Assembly (NCBI GenBank): GCA_964247055.1
Contig: OZ176058.1
Coordinates: forward strand, 1-64,000
DNA from: Paragordius varius
Taxonomy: Eukaryota > Nematomorpha
Reading direction: 5' to 3'
Length of the DNA stretch: 64,000 nucleotides
Shown: positions 36,821-49,991 of the stretch, in pieces
Position numbering within the stretch: the first letter of the stretch is position 1
Layout of the letters: every line of letters begins with the position of its first letter
Made by a program: the position numbers and the translations under genes
Notes under the pieces: model-generated
Seen by the model: only the letters and a program-made list of their open reading frames with translations
What the model was told of the DNA's origin: nothing
Database searches by the model: none

Positions 36821-36856
36821 AGAGGGAACTCACGTGTACTCACGTGTTCCCTCTCT
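36821..36856. repeat. Palindrome with two CACGTG cores (copy 2)
   Basis: Same as at 19,137 with no visible change in arms or cores, while flanking bases do differ. Confidence 0.8.
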
Positions 36857-38146
36857 TTCTTGTTCTGTCCAATTAAAAAAGTGCCCATATTCGAGAAATT
36901 TCGTTACTTTTGTTTGTTTCGCCCAAAAAAACACATTTGAAACATACACAGTCTTTCTTGTTCTTATGCATATAAAAATTATAAATATGTAATATGATTA
37001 TTACTAAATATGGTATTTTGTTTGTTTGTTATATAAATTCCTTAAATTCCTTAAATAAAAATAAATTCCTTTGTATGATGCAATAAAAATAAAAATAAAT
37101 TCCTTATGTGCACAAGTCTTAAAAAAATGTATGTGTTTAATATTATGTCAAATATCCCAAATAAATAATTTGAAATATAAATTTGAAAAAAATTTTAATT
37201 AAAACTGCCATCTTATTATTTGAGTATATTTGAAAATTAGATGTTTACATGAAATATTTATTCTATGTTTTAATCTATTTAATTAATCAATAAAAATATA
37301 TTATACCTATCAAAAGCTGTAAATAATAGTTTAGGATTAGTTAAAAAGCAAATTAATTCCTTTTAATTGATTGATAAAGTTCAAATCTGTATTTTTAGTT
37401 TTGAAAGTTAAAATTTAAAGGTTTTTTGAATTTTACTTTAAAATATAAAAAGTGAAAATGTATTTTTATTTAATATAATTATGTTATAAATCAATCTCAC
37501 CTTTATTCAAAAATGTTAAGAAAAAATTTATAACATTGTCAACAAACCAAAATTAATTTGTTAGCCAAAAATTATTAAAGTAAATTATTTTTTTAATTAA
37601 GAAAAAATGTTTTAAGAATTGAATAGTAGAAAGTTAGTTTTTGATTTAATAAGGTTGCCTTTGTAATTAATATATCTGAAATCATTAACCCATTCTGATA
37701 ATTATATAATCTTTTGATTATTATTGAAATTATTGGTTCGCAAACTAGTAAATTATTTCATATTTAAATAAGTGAAAAATAAAATTTAAAGTATTAGCCA
37801 ATCTTATTCCTATGATAGTATTTTTGAAAAGCTAATGGGAAATTTAAATTATATAGAATCTAGACAAAAACATTGATTAAGTTCCTAAATAAGTTATTAT
37901 TTAATTTTATGGTAACAATTGAGGTCAACACATAAATCCTACATTTTAAACAATCGCTTTTGGCAACTCATAAACGCTAAAATTTAATTAAAAAAAGACA
38001 GATCTTTTATTAATTTAAATTTAAAAAGCTGGATAAACAATTTAATGTAGATAATTATCTCAATTAATCTTCTTATCTATTGGTAATATCGAATATAAAT
38101 ATATGATTATTATACAAAATTGTCAGATTATTATTAAAATACACCT

Positions 38147-38254
38147 AGGGGTTTCGAGTTTGTGGGCTAGGGTTAGGATAAGAGGTTGGAGTTGGTTCAT
38201 TTTCTTAAAGAAGTCCGCAGGACTTCCTCGGGCTGGCAGGCCGAGACCCACACA
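38147..38254 (+). repeat. TAGGGTTAGG plus double-hairpin unit
   Basis: As at 20,465, but the second hairpin has lost its loop (GGGCTGGCAGGCCGAG). Confidence 0.8.
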
Positions 38255-38772
38255 TTTCAATTCAAATTTAATTTTTCTATTTATCTTTTAATTATCTACT
38301 TAAAAATATAAAAGATGTTATATATTTAATATTTAAGATGAGTAGATATTTTTCTAGTAGCCTTAATAAGGTTGCATCCTGAATTATCTGAAACTTATTT
38401 TTAATTAAATTTATTAAATAAATTAATATTTAACAAACATGACCACTTACGTTAAATCAAAATTTGTTTTAAACATTGTTAAAAATAGGTTAACTTAATA
38501 CTATATGTAAAATACTGGAATACTATATAAAGTACGTGTAAAACTTATAATAAGAAAATATCTGATCAGTTTAAAAAATATGAGCAAGGTTTAATTTAAT
38601 TTGTGAAAAGTGTTAGAATATAGTCATTTTGAAAACGAGAACAGGTAAGGATGTGTTTTAAATAATTTAACTCTATGCCCTGGTATAATTTTTACTTTTA
38701 ACCAACATATACCTAGCATATACATAGAATTGTTTCAATGTATTGTGCCACACATGCAGGTGCAATACTTTA

Positions 38773-38840
38773 AGGTTTTCGAGTTTGTGGGCTAGGGTTA
38801 GGGTGAGGGATTGGAGTTGGTTCACTTTCTTAAAGAAGTT
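38773..38840 (+). repeat. TAGGGTTAGGG unit, cut at the first hairpin
   Basis: GGGCTAGGGTTAGGGTGAGG up to TTAAAGAAGT, then unrelated sequence: the unit ends inside the first hairpin arm. Confidence 0.75.
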
Positions 38841-39457
38841 TCATGATTAAATAGTTTTGTAATAATATTGCATTATATTATATATGATTTACTACTAAAC
38901 CGTATATTTAATATTATACTTATGTGATAATGTAAGATTACCATCAATTAGACTTACGTATGATATGTTGAGAGTTTTTATTATTTGAATAATATATATA
39001 AACCTATGCTCGTTTCTGTAAACAAGAACATTGTATTAAAAATTATTATAACTCTCAAACATTACATTCTACACATATATTGTTACCCAATTTTTAATAT
39101 TTTTCCTAATTTAGACAAATGTTTTTTATATTTTGTCGAATTTGTTGAAATTAATTTAAAAAATATTAGAAGCATTCAGCAATTGGATATTTAATTGATT
39201 TTGTTTTCTTAATTTTGATGCTTAAATTTAATTAAAACCTATTTAATATTATTTTCTACAGAGAAATCGCTATTTTTTATTATAATATAATATATTTATA
39301 AAATAGCATGTTTATTTCAAACAAGACCACTTAAGTTTTAAAAATATAAAGTTGATTAAGTTTCAAAATGATTTGATCCCAAATTGCAACAATCTTTAAT
39401 TTTATAAGGAGAGAATTGGATGAAGAATTTTATTATATTTTTTAATGGGGGTAAGTT

Positions 39458-39562
39458 CTTTCTTTCGAGTTTAAAGGCTAGGGTTAGTGCGAGGGATTGG
39501 AGTTGGTTTATTATCTTAAACAAGTGTTCAGGACTTCCTAGGGCTGCAGAGTAGGTCGAGAC
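39458..39562 (+). repeat. TAGGGTTAG plus worn hairpin unit
   Basis: GGCTAGGGTTAGTGCGAGG, then a GTGTTCAGGACTTCCTAGGG version of the hairpins. Confidence 0.75.
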
Positions 39563-40313
39563 TCATGCATATTTAGATTAATCTTGCTGTTTTAAATGCA
39601 AAACAAAGTATTTATTAGAAAGTTAAAATATTTAAATATATTCTACCATTTTAAATTTTTGTTAAGTGTATCAAGTGTAAGGTAGCACATATCATAAATG
39701 AAAGAAAAAATCTTTATCTGAAATTCTGAGAAAATTCCATAAATTGTTGCATATGGATAAGGTTATAACAAAATAATAGTTTTGACTCTAGCTCTAATAA
39801 TATATGCAATTTTAACCCATAAAAATTGATTAACATTTAAACAATTTTATCCTTTAAAATTTATAATTAATATACAAATGGATATATAAATTGGATGTTA
39901 GTCAATAGCCAAGAATGTTTCTTCAAATTATTATGATGGTTTTACGAATGTTTTACTAGGCAAAATATATATATTGTATATATATATTCAGTGTTTTGTT
40001 ACATATCACAGTTTTTAATTATAAAGAATATAACATCAACAGATTTTTATTCTAGAATTTATTTAAATGTCATTTAATTCTTAATATCTTAAAATTATAT
40101 CGCTTATGCCAGATGGTACTCATAGATACATGAATTCAAATCCAAAAATTGTGGTTCGCTCATTTTAAGGAAAATTATGCTAAATTTTTTTGGAGCAGAA
40201 AGGTTTTTTTATATTTTTTTTATTTTTTATAGATAATTGGTTTTAAAAATGCCATATCAATTTGATATAAATATTTACGAAATTTAAATGTAATACGTTA
40301 AATTTCATACAAG

Positions 40314-40380
40314 ATGTGGTACAAAACCAGGAAAAACTCGTGAGAAAACACGCCGATCAAATCATACATCAGCCACAACA
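40314..40380 (+). other. Conserved exon-like island in duplicon 2
   Basis: Counterpart of 22,624-22,690, with the same acceptor-like and donor-like edges and both frames still open. Confidence 0.3.
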
Positions 40381-41574
40381 GTAAGCAAACACATCAAGAA
40401 GCCCAAGTGATGAGGACATAACTATTAAATGTTAAAGTATTCAATAAATTCATTTGCATGCAAACCTATTTTCTTGTAAATTAGTATGCTTATTCAAAAA
40501 ATGACCACACACATACACGTTTCGTATTTCTTCAAGCAAATAAAAAATAATAAATTGTACTTGTGTCTTTTTTAATTATTTGAATAAAAGTACTTTTTGT
40601 AAAAGTTACAGTTCAACTTTATATAACCTAGTTTAAATATCAAACTTAATCCGACTCTTAGGCTATAAACATTTTTACAAACGTAATGAGCCCATTAAAC
40701 ATATACAGTAAAACTCAAAACATAAGCCGAGAAATGAGGATTATAACGTTACACTTATACGATCTTAGTAAGAATAGAAATAGATTTTAAAAAAATGTTA
40801 CCAACTCTAATTTTAGGTCATATATATTTAAATAATCTAAATGATCTAACCTATTGAAAAAATCTTAATTTTAATAAATTTATACTCATCTACCTATTTT
40901 CTAGGACTCAGCTTGTTACAAAAGCTATTGCCTATATGTTTATTTTAAGCATCGCATATGAAGTAAATTTATCGCCTTTCTTAAACTATTTATCAATCAT
41001 TAAAAATAAAATGAAATGCTTTTCATTCTATTTAGGATCCCTCTAAATAGATTCATTAACCACTTGGCTTAAGGATTAATTTTGGTGTCCCGTTGTTTAC
41101 TAATTTTATATATAGAGAATATTTGTTCAATAAAGTTATTCCAGATTTTAATAGATTGGACAAACGTGGAACATAGCTGGTTTTTTAAAAAGGTTTTCCA
41201 CTAATGTTTGCCTTTATAAATGAATACGCCATATGAGGAAAATTAAGACATTTTATACTAGTTATATATATATATATTATATAATTTTTGGAACCATATA
41301 ATTGGCTTTTCTGTCATAACATATATTTGGGAAACAAAAGGCTTATTGGGGTTTGGTATAAACCGTTGGCGGGATATTTACAGCGTTTTTAGGAAAAAAT
41401 ATTTTCATTTCATTAAAACATAAATGAATACAGTTGCCTTAGGTTAATATTAATATAAAGAGTAATAAGATATCATGATTGTGTATTTCAGTAATCCTAA
41501 CTATAAATGGAATGTTAAATGTTTATTTACTTTATTTAAGTTTAAAATTAAAAAGTTTAACATTAATCAAAATA

Positions 41575-41867
41575 ACAGAATAAAAATTGTAATTATACCG
41601 ACAAAAAAAGTAAGAATATAAAGACAAAAATGTTGTTTCAAAAGAAAAATATACTTTTTAGACCTAATTTATCCTATAAAAATTAATCAATTACAATCGT
41701 AATCATATATAACTGATTGTGTTACCAATTATATCTATTATATACTTTGAAGTTTATAACAATCGGTTATTTTATAAAAATCCAGATGTCAAAAGAATTG
41801 TGTTTTAATATGAAATAGTAGTCTTAATAAAAGTTTTGTCCGTAAAAATTCAAATTTTAGTGTAGCT
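41575..41867. mobile_element. Family A foldback MITE, worn
   Basis: ACAGAATAAAAATTGTAATT to TTTGTCCGTAAAAATTCAAA, ending TTTTAGTGTA. Confidence 0.65.
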
Positions 41868-41869
41868 TT

Positions 41870-43040
41870 ATTCTATCTTTGGTCATAGCTGACCTTGATA
41901 CCATGTATAATAATATTGTCTTGCAGATTACTTTTTCTTTAAGGTTCCGCCTATGGAATAATGTATAAAATGGGTGTCCTGATTAATTCTTTATATTTAG
42001 CCAAATGCGAATATTAAAAAAATTAAGGGTGATAGTTTGTATTAGTGCTGTATTCACTAAAATTAATAATTTAATTTTGTATCGATTTGACCGTTGTTGG
42101 CTAACGCTTTATTATCTGTATGTTTAATTATTTAAACACAGAAACGTAGGGGTGAAAAATACATGAAAAACTTATGTGGATACTCCTTTCAGTTATCTAT
42201 TCAGATTGAATTCATAAATACACTATTAATAAATATAAACAGACAACGTTAGAGGTAAAAAACAAATTATTTCCCTAAAAGATAACGATAATTTTTAATA
42301 CCATTCCAAATTTTACAATTTTTATTATATAGTTTATGATGAAAATATTAAGGTAAAAAATGTTTAATTTACATTTTAAAAGAAACATTAATTTTAATTA
42401 TTAATTTTTGTATATATGAATTATAATATGTTGTAATGCGATATAAACCAATATCCGAGTTTCTATCTTTCCAGCTAATTTCAATTAAAAAAATATTCAA
42501 TTTCTTTGATATACATTTTTGTATAATTGAGTTATTTTTGATCTTGTGTCATTTGTTGTGATTCTTTATTTTAATTTGTTTCGATTGTTGGATAGTTTTG
42601 TGCGTAAGTATTTTCAAAATCTAAAATATATTAATAGATAAAAATTAATAAATACAGTATTATTTGATTTATAAAGTGCAAAACTTTTTTTGCTCGTTTA
42701 ACCAATTAGTGGTTTTTAAAACAAATTTTTGTGGTTTAGTTAAATTAAGCTTTTTTAAGTGGCAAACTTAAAACCTCAAACAATTAATATATAAAATTTA
42801 CAATATCTATCATATTAAGCTCTACAATCATTAACTCTAGCCCACACAGTCAAAATCATTTAACCTTGCGTTGTTAATTAAACAATTGACATATTCTTGT
42901 GGAAATTTTCAATACGGTAATTATAAAATTTAGGGGTTTTTAGAGGATATTATAGAACTTGGATTTGTTATGATCTAGTGTTTTTTGGAAAACTGTAATT
43001 GTTAAAAAGTTTTATTTTTTTAAATGTTTTGTTAAAATGA
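41870..43040. other. Unique spacer between duplicons 2 and 3
   Basis: AT-rich sequence with no recognisable exon, only weak family A traces near 42,240-42,420. Confidence 0.45.
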
Positions 43041-43044
43041 ATTT

Positions 43045-43230
43045 ATAGCGTATTTTAATAGAAATTTAACCTTATTTTTTAAAATTTTTAGCGTATTTTT
43101 TAGAATTTTTAGGGTATTTTTTAGAATTTTTACCGTATTTTTTAGATTTTTTAGCGTATTTTAATGAGAATTTTTAGCGTATATTTTAGAATTTTTAGCG
43201 TATTTTATTGGAAATTTTCCTTTATTTTTC
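43045..43230. repeat. Minisatellite, TTTTTAGAATTTTTAGCGTA units
   Basis: Short array of the unit described at 17,430, in the same position relative to the following duplicon block. Confidence 0.85.
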
Positions 43231-43937
43231 TAGTTTATTTACATATTTTATTCACCCTTTAACTAATTCACAATGTTTAATAAATTTTTAGAAGAAAAAA
43301 ATGCGGAGAATATAAATATATAGAGTCCGAAATTTACAAAATTTTATTCGAATTAGATTGAAAAGGCCACAAATGTAACGTTAATATAACGAAAATTTAT
43401 TTTTAGCCATATTTTTTAGAAATAGGATAGTAAAATCGATGTTCAAGTTGTAAACATGATAGATAATTAATTTAACATCTTTCTTGAAATTATTTGTTAA
43501 ATTCTTTAAATCAATTAAGATTAGTATACTTTGTTTTAATTTAAGATTATATTTCAATCCTAAATTAACAGGAAAAGACCCATACGACTAAAGCAAAAAA
43601 TAAAATCACATGTTTTTAACTTTTTTAAACTTGGTTTCCTGGTCCCAAATCAAAAAAATAATTCACATTTTTAGAGATTAAAAATAGTAATTCCACCCAA
43701 CTATTATATATATATAATATAAACAAGTGCAAATTTATTTAAGGATTTCTCGAGATTTCTTCAAACATCGTACGAAATAGTAACATATAATGAAAACTAA
43801 ATTTATTGCAACAATTTTTAAAGATAAAATTTAAAAGTAGAGAGAAAAATATCTATTGGATTAAATTAAGAAAAAAAATTTATAAACTAACATTAGTTCT
43901 TTTAGTGGTATTAAATGACTCCATTTACCGGAAATAT

Positions 43938-44078
43938 TTTCTAGCGTTTTTCGAATTAAAACCAGCATGCATTTTAATCAAAACTGTTAACTTAAAACAA
44001 CATGAAAAATGTAAATCTTACGAAAATTATTATCCAGTCCAAATCGTAAGGGCAAATGCTTTCATTGATTTCATTTAA
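43938..44078 (+). pseudogene. Possible glutathione S-transferase theta-like fragment
   Basis: Open frame reading FELKPACILIKTVNLKQHEK, then YENYYPVQIVRANAFIDFI and a stop. This loosely resembles theta-class GST segments (KxVNL..EH; WYPxDxxxRAxVDEYLxW) with the middle missing; a one-base shift after AFID would give FHLRSQCN, also GST-like. The duplicon 1 counterpart (18,890-19,062) has shifted frames. The match is weak and could be chance. Confidence 0.25.
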
Positions 44079-44418
44079 GGTCCCAATGCAATTCACAAAG
44101 CATCCATTGTTGTTTTAAATATTCTATGAATTAAATGCAAAAAAATTTACCTTAATAAATGTTTTGAGATATTAATTACATTGTTGTTTGATTTGCAGTA
44201 AGGATTAGCTATGATTATTTCCCGATTCTTGATTTTTCATTTCAATTCTAAAACATTATATGAAAAAATATACTTTGTAAGCAAAATTAATTCTCAGTCC
44301 ATGTAATTGTAGCCGGAACAAGAGAGACGGAAGAAGGCACGCACGCATATTGCATTGGAAAAATTTGGAAAAATAAAAAAATTAAAAATGAATTTTGCCT
44401 ACAAATTCATTGTATATA

Positions 44419-44454
44419 TAGAGAGGGAACTCACGTGTACTCACGTGTTCCCTC
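44419..44454. repeat. Palindrome with two CACGTG cores (copy 3)
   Basis: Same as at 19,137. Confidence 0.8.
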
Positions 44455-45778
44455 TCTTTCTTGTTCTGTCCAATTAAAAACGTGTGCATATTCGAGAAAT
44501 TTCGTTCCTTTTGTTTGTTTCGCCCAAAAAAACACATTTGAAAGATACACAGTCTTTCTTGTTCTTATGCATATAAAAATTATAAATACGTAATATGATT
44601 ATTACTAAATATGGTAAAAATTTATATATTTTGTTTGTTTGTTATATAAATTCCTTAAATTCCTTAGTATGATGAAATAAAAATAAAAATAAATTCCTTT
44701 GTATGATGCAATAAAAATAAAAATAAATTCCTTATGTGCACAAGTCTTAAAAAAATGTGTGTGTATTATATTATGTATTAAATATCCCAAATAAATAATT
44801 TGAAATTTAAACTTCAAATTAAAATATTATAAAACTGCCATCTTATTATTCAAGTATATTTGAAAATTAGATGTTTACATGAAATATTTATTCTATGTTT
44901 TAATCTATTTAATTTATCAATAAAAATATATTATACCTATCAAAAGCTGTAAATAATAGTTTAGGATTAGTTAAGAAGCAAATTAATTCCTTTTAGTTGA
45001 TTGATAAAGTTCAAATCTCTATTTTTAGTTTTGAAAGTTAAAATTTAAAGGTTTTTGAATTTTACTTTAAATAAAAAGTCAAAATGTATTTTTATTTAAC
45101 TTAATTATGTTATAAATCAATCTCACCTTTATTCAAAATGTTAAGAAAAAATTTATAACATTGTCAACAAACCAAAATTAATTTGTTAGCCAAAAATTAT
45201 TAAAGTAAATTATTTTTTTAATTAAGAAAAAATGTTTTAAGAATTGAATAAGATTTGTAGAAAGTTGGTTTTTGATTTAATAAGGTTGCCTTTGTAATTA
45301 ATATATCTGAAATCATTAACCCATTCTGATAATTATATAATCTTTTGATTATTATTGAAATTATTGGTTCGCAAACTAGTAAATTATTTCATATTTAAAT
45401 AAGTGAAAAATAAAATTTAAAGTATTAGCCAATCTTATTCCTATGATAGTATTTTTGAAAAGCTAATGGGAAATTCAAATTATATAGAATCTAGACAAAA
45501 ACATTGATTAAGTTCCTAAACAATAAGTTATTATTTAATTTTATGGTAACAATTGAGGTCAACACATAAATCCTACATTTTAAACAATCGCTTTTGGCAA
45601 CTCATAAACGCTAAAATTTAACTAAAAAAAGACAGATCTTTTATTAATTAAATTAAAAAAGCTGGATAAACAATTTAATGTAGATAATTATCTCAATTAA
45701 TCTTCTCTCTATTGGTAATATCGAATATAAATATTTGATTATTATACAAAATTGTCAGATTATTATTAAAATACACCT

Positions 45779-45891
45779 GGGGTTTCGAGTTTGTGGGCTA
45801 GGGTTAGGGTAAGAGCTTGGAGTTGGTTCATTTTCTTAAAGAAGTCCGCAGGACTTCCTCGGGCTGCGAAGCAGGCCGAGACCCACGCATT
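45779..45891 (+). repeat. TAGGGTTAGGG plus double-hairpin unit
   Basis: Both hairpins intact and essentially identical to 20,465-20,575. Confidence 0.83.
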
Positions 45892-46408
45892 TCAATTCAA
45901 ATTTAATTTTTCTATTAATCTTTTAATTATCTACTTAAAAATTACTTACTAAAAGATGTTATATATTTAATATTTAAAGATTTCAATAACCTAAGCCAAG
46001 ATTTAATACTTAATTTTATATTTTACAATAGTTACCCGAATTTCATTAAGGAAGATCAGTAGATATTTTTCTAGTAGCCTTAATAAGGTTGCATCCTGAA
46101 TTATTTGAAACTTATTTTTAATTAAATTTATTAAAAATTAATATTTACTCACAAACATGACTACTTACGTTTTAGGAATTAAAATTTTTTTGAACATTGT
46201 TAAAATAGGTTAACTTAAAACAGGTATATATGAAATACTGGAATTATATATAAAGTGTATACTTATAATAAGAAAATATCTGATCAATTAATTTTATCGG
46301 TTATATATGTGCAAGGCTTTATTTTCATTTGTGATCTAATGATAAAAAGTGTTACAATATAGTCATTTTGAAAACAAGAATAGGTATTTATGTGTTTTAA
46401 ATGATATA

Positions 46409-46495
46409 TCAAGGGGTTTCGAATTTGTGGGCTAGGGTTAGGGTGAGGGATTGGAGTTGGTTCATTTTCTTTAAGAAGTCCGCAGGACTTCCTCG
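46409..46495 (+). repeat. TAGGGTTAGGG plus hairpin unit at a duplication junction
   Basis: Runs through the first hairpin to GGACTTCCTCG and then passes directly into TAAGATGTATTCGC, the start of the copied SLC5 exon 16. Confidence 0.85.
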
Positions 46496-46499
46496 TAAG

Positions 46500-47172
46500 A
46501 TGTATTCGCTATCTTATCTCCTGGTTACACCGATTGGCTTCATACTTTGTGCAGTAATAGCTGTTGTTGTAAGTCTCCTAACAAGTAATTCGAAATATCA
46601 AATACTGTATTAATCGCATATACGATTATAAACCCTAATTTTTAATATAAACTAACCTTGGAAATGCAAAAAAGTATTCCTATTTTACACAATTTCATAT
46701 TTTGCACTAAACGATGAATTGCAATTAAAAAATGGCTATATCAAAAAATTATTTGTCGTTATGTTTTTATTGTCTGTATAATAATATTTTACTCTAAAAA
46801 AATGTATGATTTATAGTATACCATTTACAATTCAAATTCACCCTTTAACAATTCAAATTTACCCCAAAAATAAATTATGTGTTTTCGGGATTATATAACT
46901 CATTATTAATATGAAATTACTTCTTATGGCATAGTTTATTATTTTTTTAATATTATTTTAAGTTTAAACAAAATTTGCTTTTTTAGATATATATAAATGT
47001 ATAAGTAATTATTGAGCTTAGAAAACCTATATTTTTTTAAGGGTGAATTTAACTGTAAATATTATAAATATATATATTATAGATTATTTCTTGTATAGAT
47101 GGTACAAAGAATGCTAACCTGAATTTTGATGAGACTTCGCTTCTTCATCCGTGGATTGCTCGGAAACATTAA
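46500..47172 (+). pseudogene. Duplicated last two exons of the SLC5-like gene
   Basis: Exon 16 copy at 46,500-46,584 and exon 17 copy at 47,099-47,172, with the same splice sites. Changes: Thr to Ile in exon 16; Asp to Asn, Leu to Ser and Pro to Leu in exon 17; stop TAG to TAA; several silent changes. Frame is fully kept. No upstream SLC5 exons precede it, so it cannot make a whole transporter. Confidence 0.88.
46815..47063. mobile_element. Family C element in the duplicated SLC5 intron
   Basis: GTATACCATTTACAATTCAA with CACCC units at the left and AAGGGTGAATTTAACTGTAA at the right. Orthologous to the copy at 15,811. Confidence 0.7.
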
Positions 47173-47384
47173 ATATAAATACTCCTTATTTTTTAATTAT
47201 ATTTTTATCAAATATTAAAATTCTCATTTTTGTCATCCTAATCCAATTTTTTGATTATTACAATCGAATTTCTTGAAGCAAATGAAAAAATAATAAATTG
47301 TATTTTTGTATTTTATTATTTTATAAATATAGTTTTTGGAGACTAAATTCAATTTTATATAAAACCAATTGGCCTCAAATATAT

Positions 47385-47638
47385 AGTAATTTATACGAAG
47401 AAAACTCAAATTTAAAGACCATTTTTTTCTACAAGACAATGATACTTTTACAAACCTTAATTTCTATATATATTTATAATCGTATAACACATAAATTGCT
47501 TGTGTCATTAATTTACATCTTTATTTCCTACTTTATAGTTTGAAACAATGAGTTATCATTATAAAAACTGGCATTAGAAAAAAATATTTGTCTTTATATT
47601 TTTGCGTTTTGTCCGTATAATTTCAATTTTTACTGTAA
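47385..47638. mobile_element. Family A foldback MITE in the duplicated SLC5 3' flank
   Basis: Left end worn (ATAGTAATTTATACG); right end GTCCGTATAATTTCAATTTT with TACTGTA. Orthologous to 16,385-16,654, so the insertion predates the duplication. Confidence 0.75.
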
Positions 47639-48985
47639 AAAATCACAAATCAACACTGTGTGTTATTAATTTTTGCAAAAGTAATGAGCCTATTTAACAT
47701 ATACAGTAAACATAAGGAGATAAATGAGATTAATAATGCTAAAGTTTATAGTGATCTGTTGCAAGAATAAAAAAAGATTCAAAAAAAATGTTGCAAATTC
47801 TAATTTTAGGTCCTTAATTTTTACATAATCTACATAATATCTATACTTTTAAAAAATTCTTATTTTAAATGAATTTATGTCATCTACCTATTTTTTAGGG
47901 CACAACCATGCTGCAAAAGCTATTGCCTAAATGTTTATTTTTAGCATTGCATATAAAATAAATTTATCGCCTTTCTAAAACTATTGATCAATTATTAAAA
48001 AATAAAATGTAATGATTTTCATTCTATTTTGGATCCCTTTAAATAGATTTATTAACCACTTGGCTTAGGATAGTAATTTTGATGTCCCGTTGTTTACTAA
48101 TTTTATATATAGAATATTTGTTCAATAAAGTTATTCCAGATTTTAATAGATTGGACAAACGTGGAACATAGCTGGTTTTTTAAAAAAGTTTTCCACTAAT
48201 GTTTACAATCAATCGAAGCAAATAGGAATAGAATAAGCATGAAAATGTTAAAAAGATTGTTTTTAAAATTCATATCTGAGGATTAAAGAATAAATTTTAG
48301 ACTATTTAACAAAAAAAATATATAATAAATTTGATCACAAAAACGAATCCTTTTTATAGCTGTTTTTGTAAGCTATAGGGCATGTCTTTAAAATTCACAT
48401 TAATGCAAATTATATGCGTAATATATAATGAAATGCATAAAATATAAATGTATTCTAGGAAAACTACCTTTTTTGATATGTGTTATATGTTATGCAAAAC
48501 AAAAATATTTTAAACCTTTTTTAAAAACAGAAAACTCGATAGCATTTTGAATATATTTCTGTTCGCAAATGTATACAGATATTTAAAGAATGTCTATAGT
48601 TTTAGGGCCTATTTCATTGTAAGTAATTTATATATTTTGTTAAATAGTAATATACATATCTAAATTAGAAAATATTTTCTTATATATTATTCCCAATTAT
48701 TAATATATAACAATGATTTAGGTAACTAATGCTTTTTTAAATATTATTGTCGAGAAATTTCAAATAATTTATACGATATCCCTGTAAAATTATTTTATTA
48801 ATAAATTTTCTGAATAAATCTTTTCCAATTTGGTAATGAAGTAAAATGTTAAAATTAATAGTAATTACAATCTTGTGTTTAAAATTTTAATAAATGCCTA
48901 TATTATGAATGCGGCCCGCGAAGCCATTTGTGTTTGACACACACCCCTGTTTTAGAACATATTCTACATAAATAGATCTAGAATA

Positions 48986-49277
48986 TACAGTAAAAATTGA
49001 AATTATACGGACAAAACATAAAAATATAAAGACAAATATTTTATTTCCAAAGACAATTATACTTTTTAAAATCTATAATTTTTGATATATAAAATATTTA
49101 ATAACAATCGTGAATTAAATATTTGATGTGATACCAATTTACATTTTAATTTATATATTGCAGTTTAAAATAATGATTTATATTTAAAATCAAAATTTAA
49201 AAAATTAGTTGTCTATTTAAAAAATATTAGTCTTTATATTTTCAACTTTTGTCCGTATAATTTCAATTTTTACTGTA
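48986..49277. mobile_element. Family A foldback MITE (unit 1)
   Basis: TACAGTAAAAATTGAAATTA to TTTCAATTTTTACTGTA, near-perfect ends. Confidence 0.9.
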
Positions 49278-49494
49278 TTTTATCAACAAATTTTCTGAAT
49301 AAATTTTTTCCAAATTAGTAATGAAGTAGCAAAAAATGTTAAAATTAATAGTAATTTTTACAATCTTGTGTTTAAAATTTAAAAAATGCCTATATTTTAT
49401 AAATGCGGCCCGCGAAGCTATTTGTGTTTGACACAGACCCCTGTTTTAAAACATATTTCACATAAAATTCCAATTATTATCTAGATCTAGAATA

Positions 49495-49777
49495 TACAGT
49501 AAAAGTTGGAATTATACGGACAAAATGTATAAATATAAAGACAAATATTTTTTTCTAAAACACAACCTACATTTATATTAATTTATCCTAAAAAATGTTT
49601 TATTACAATCGTAAAATACACAATTAATTTTGCTAATTGACATTTCTATATGATATTTTGTATAAAATAATGAATTACATTTAAAAAAATCTAGATTAAA
49701 AAAATTTAGTTGTCTTGTTGAAAAAAATATTAGTCTTGACATTTTCAAATTTCCGTATAATTTCAATTTTTACTGTG
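49495..49777. mobile_element. Family A foldback MITE (unit 2)
   Basis: TACAGTAAAAGTTGGAATTA to TTTCAATTTTTACTGTG. Confidence 0.87.
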
Positions 49778-49991
49778 TTTTATAAATAAATTTTCTGAAT
49801 AAATCTTTTCCAATTTAGTAATGAATTAGCAAAAAATGTTAAAATTAATAGTAGTTTTTACAATCTTGTGAAAATTTTAATAAATGCCTATATTTCATAA
49901 ATGCGGTCCGCGAAGCCATTTGAGTTTAACACACCCCAGTTTTAAAACATATTTCACATAAAATTCCAATTTAAAATCGATATCTAGAATA

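Larger units (their letters stand above)
36603..41370 (+). repeat. Subtelomeric duplicon 2
   Basis: Begins at AAGGATTAGCTATGATTATT, next to a cut family A end (CTATACAGACA), and ends in the SLC5 3' flank copy. Compared with duplicon 1 it lacks the TTAA element and carries about 600 extra bases (38,842-39,457) between two hairpin units. It lacks the SLC5 exons found in duplicon 3. Confidence 0.85.
43255..48205 (+). repeat. Subtelomeric duplicon 3
   Basis: Collinear with duplicon 1 from CACCCTTTAACTAATTCACA, then with duplicons 1 and 2, then joined at about 46,496 to the SLC5 3' end copy (46,497-48,205, matching 15,480-17,240). The join lies inside a hairpin unit. Confidence 0.87.

Noticed and set aside
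20465..46495. TAGGGTTAGGG stretches as internal telomere arrays
   Set aside because: Only about two telomere units each, always within the same longer repeat; not fused telomere ends.
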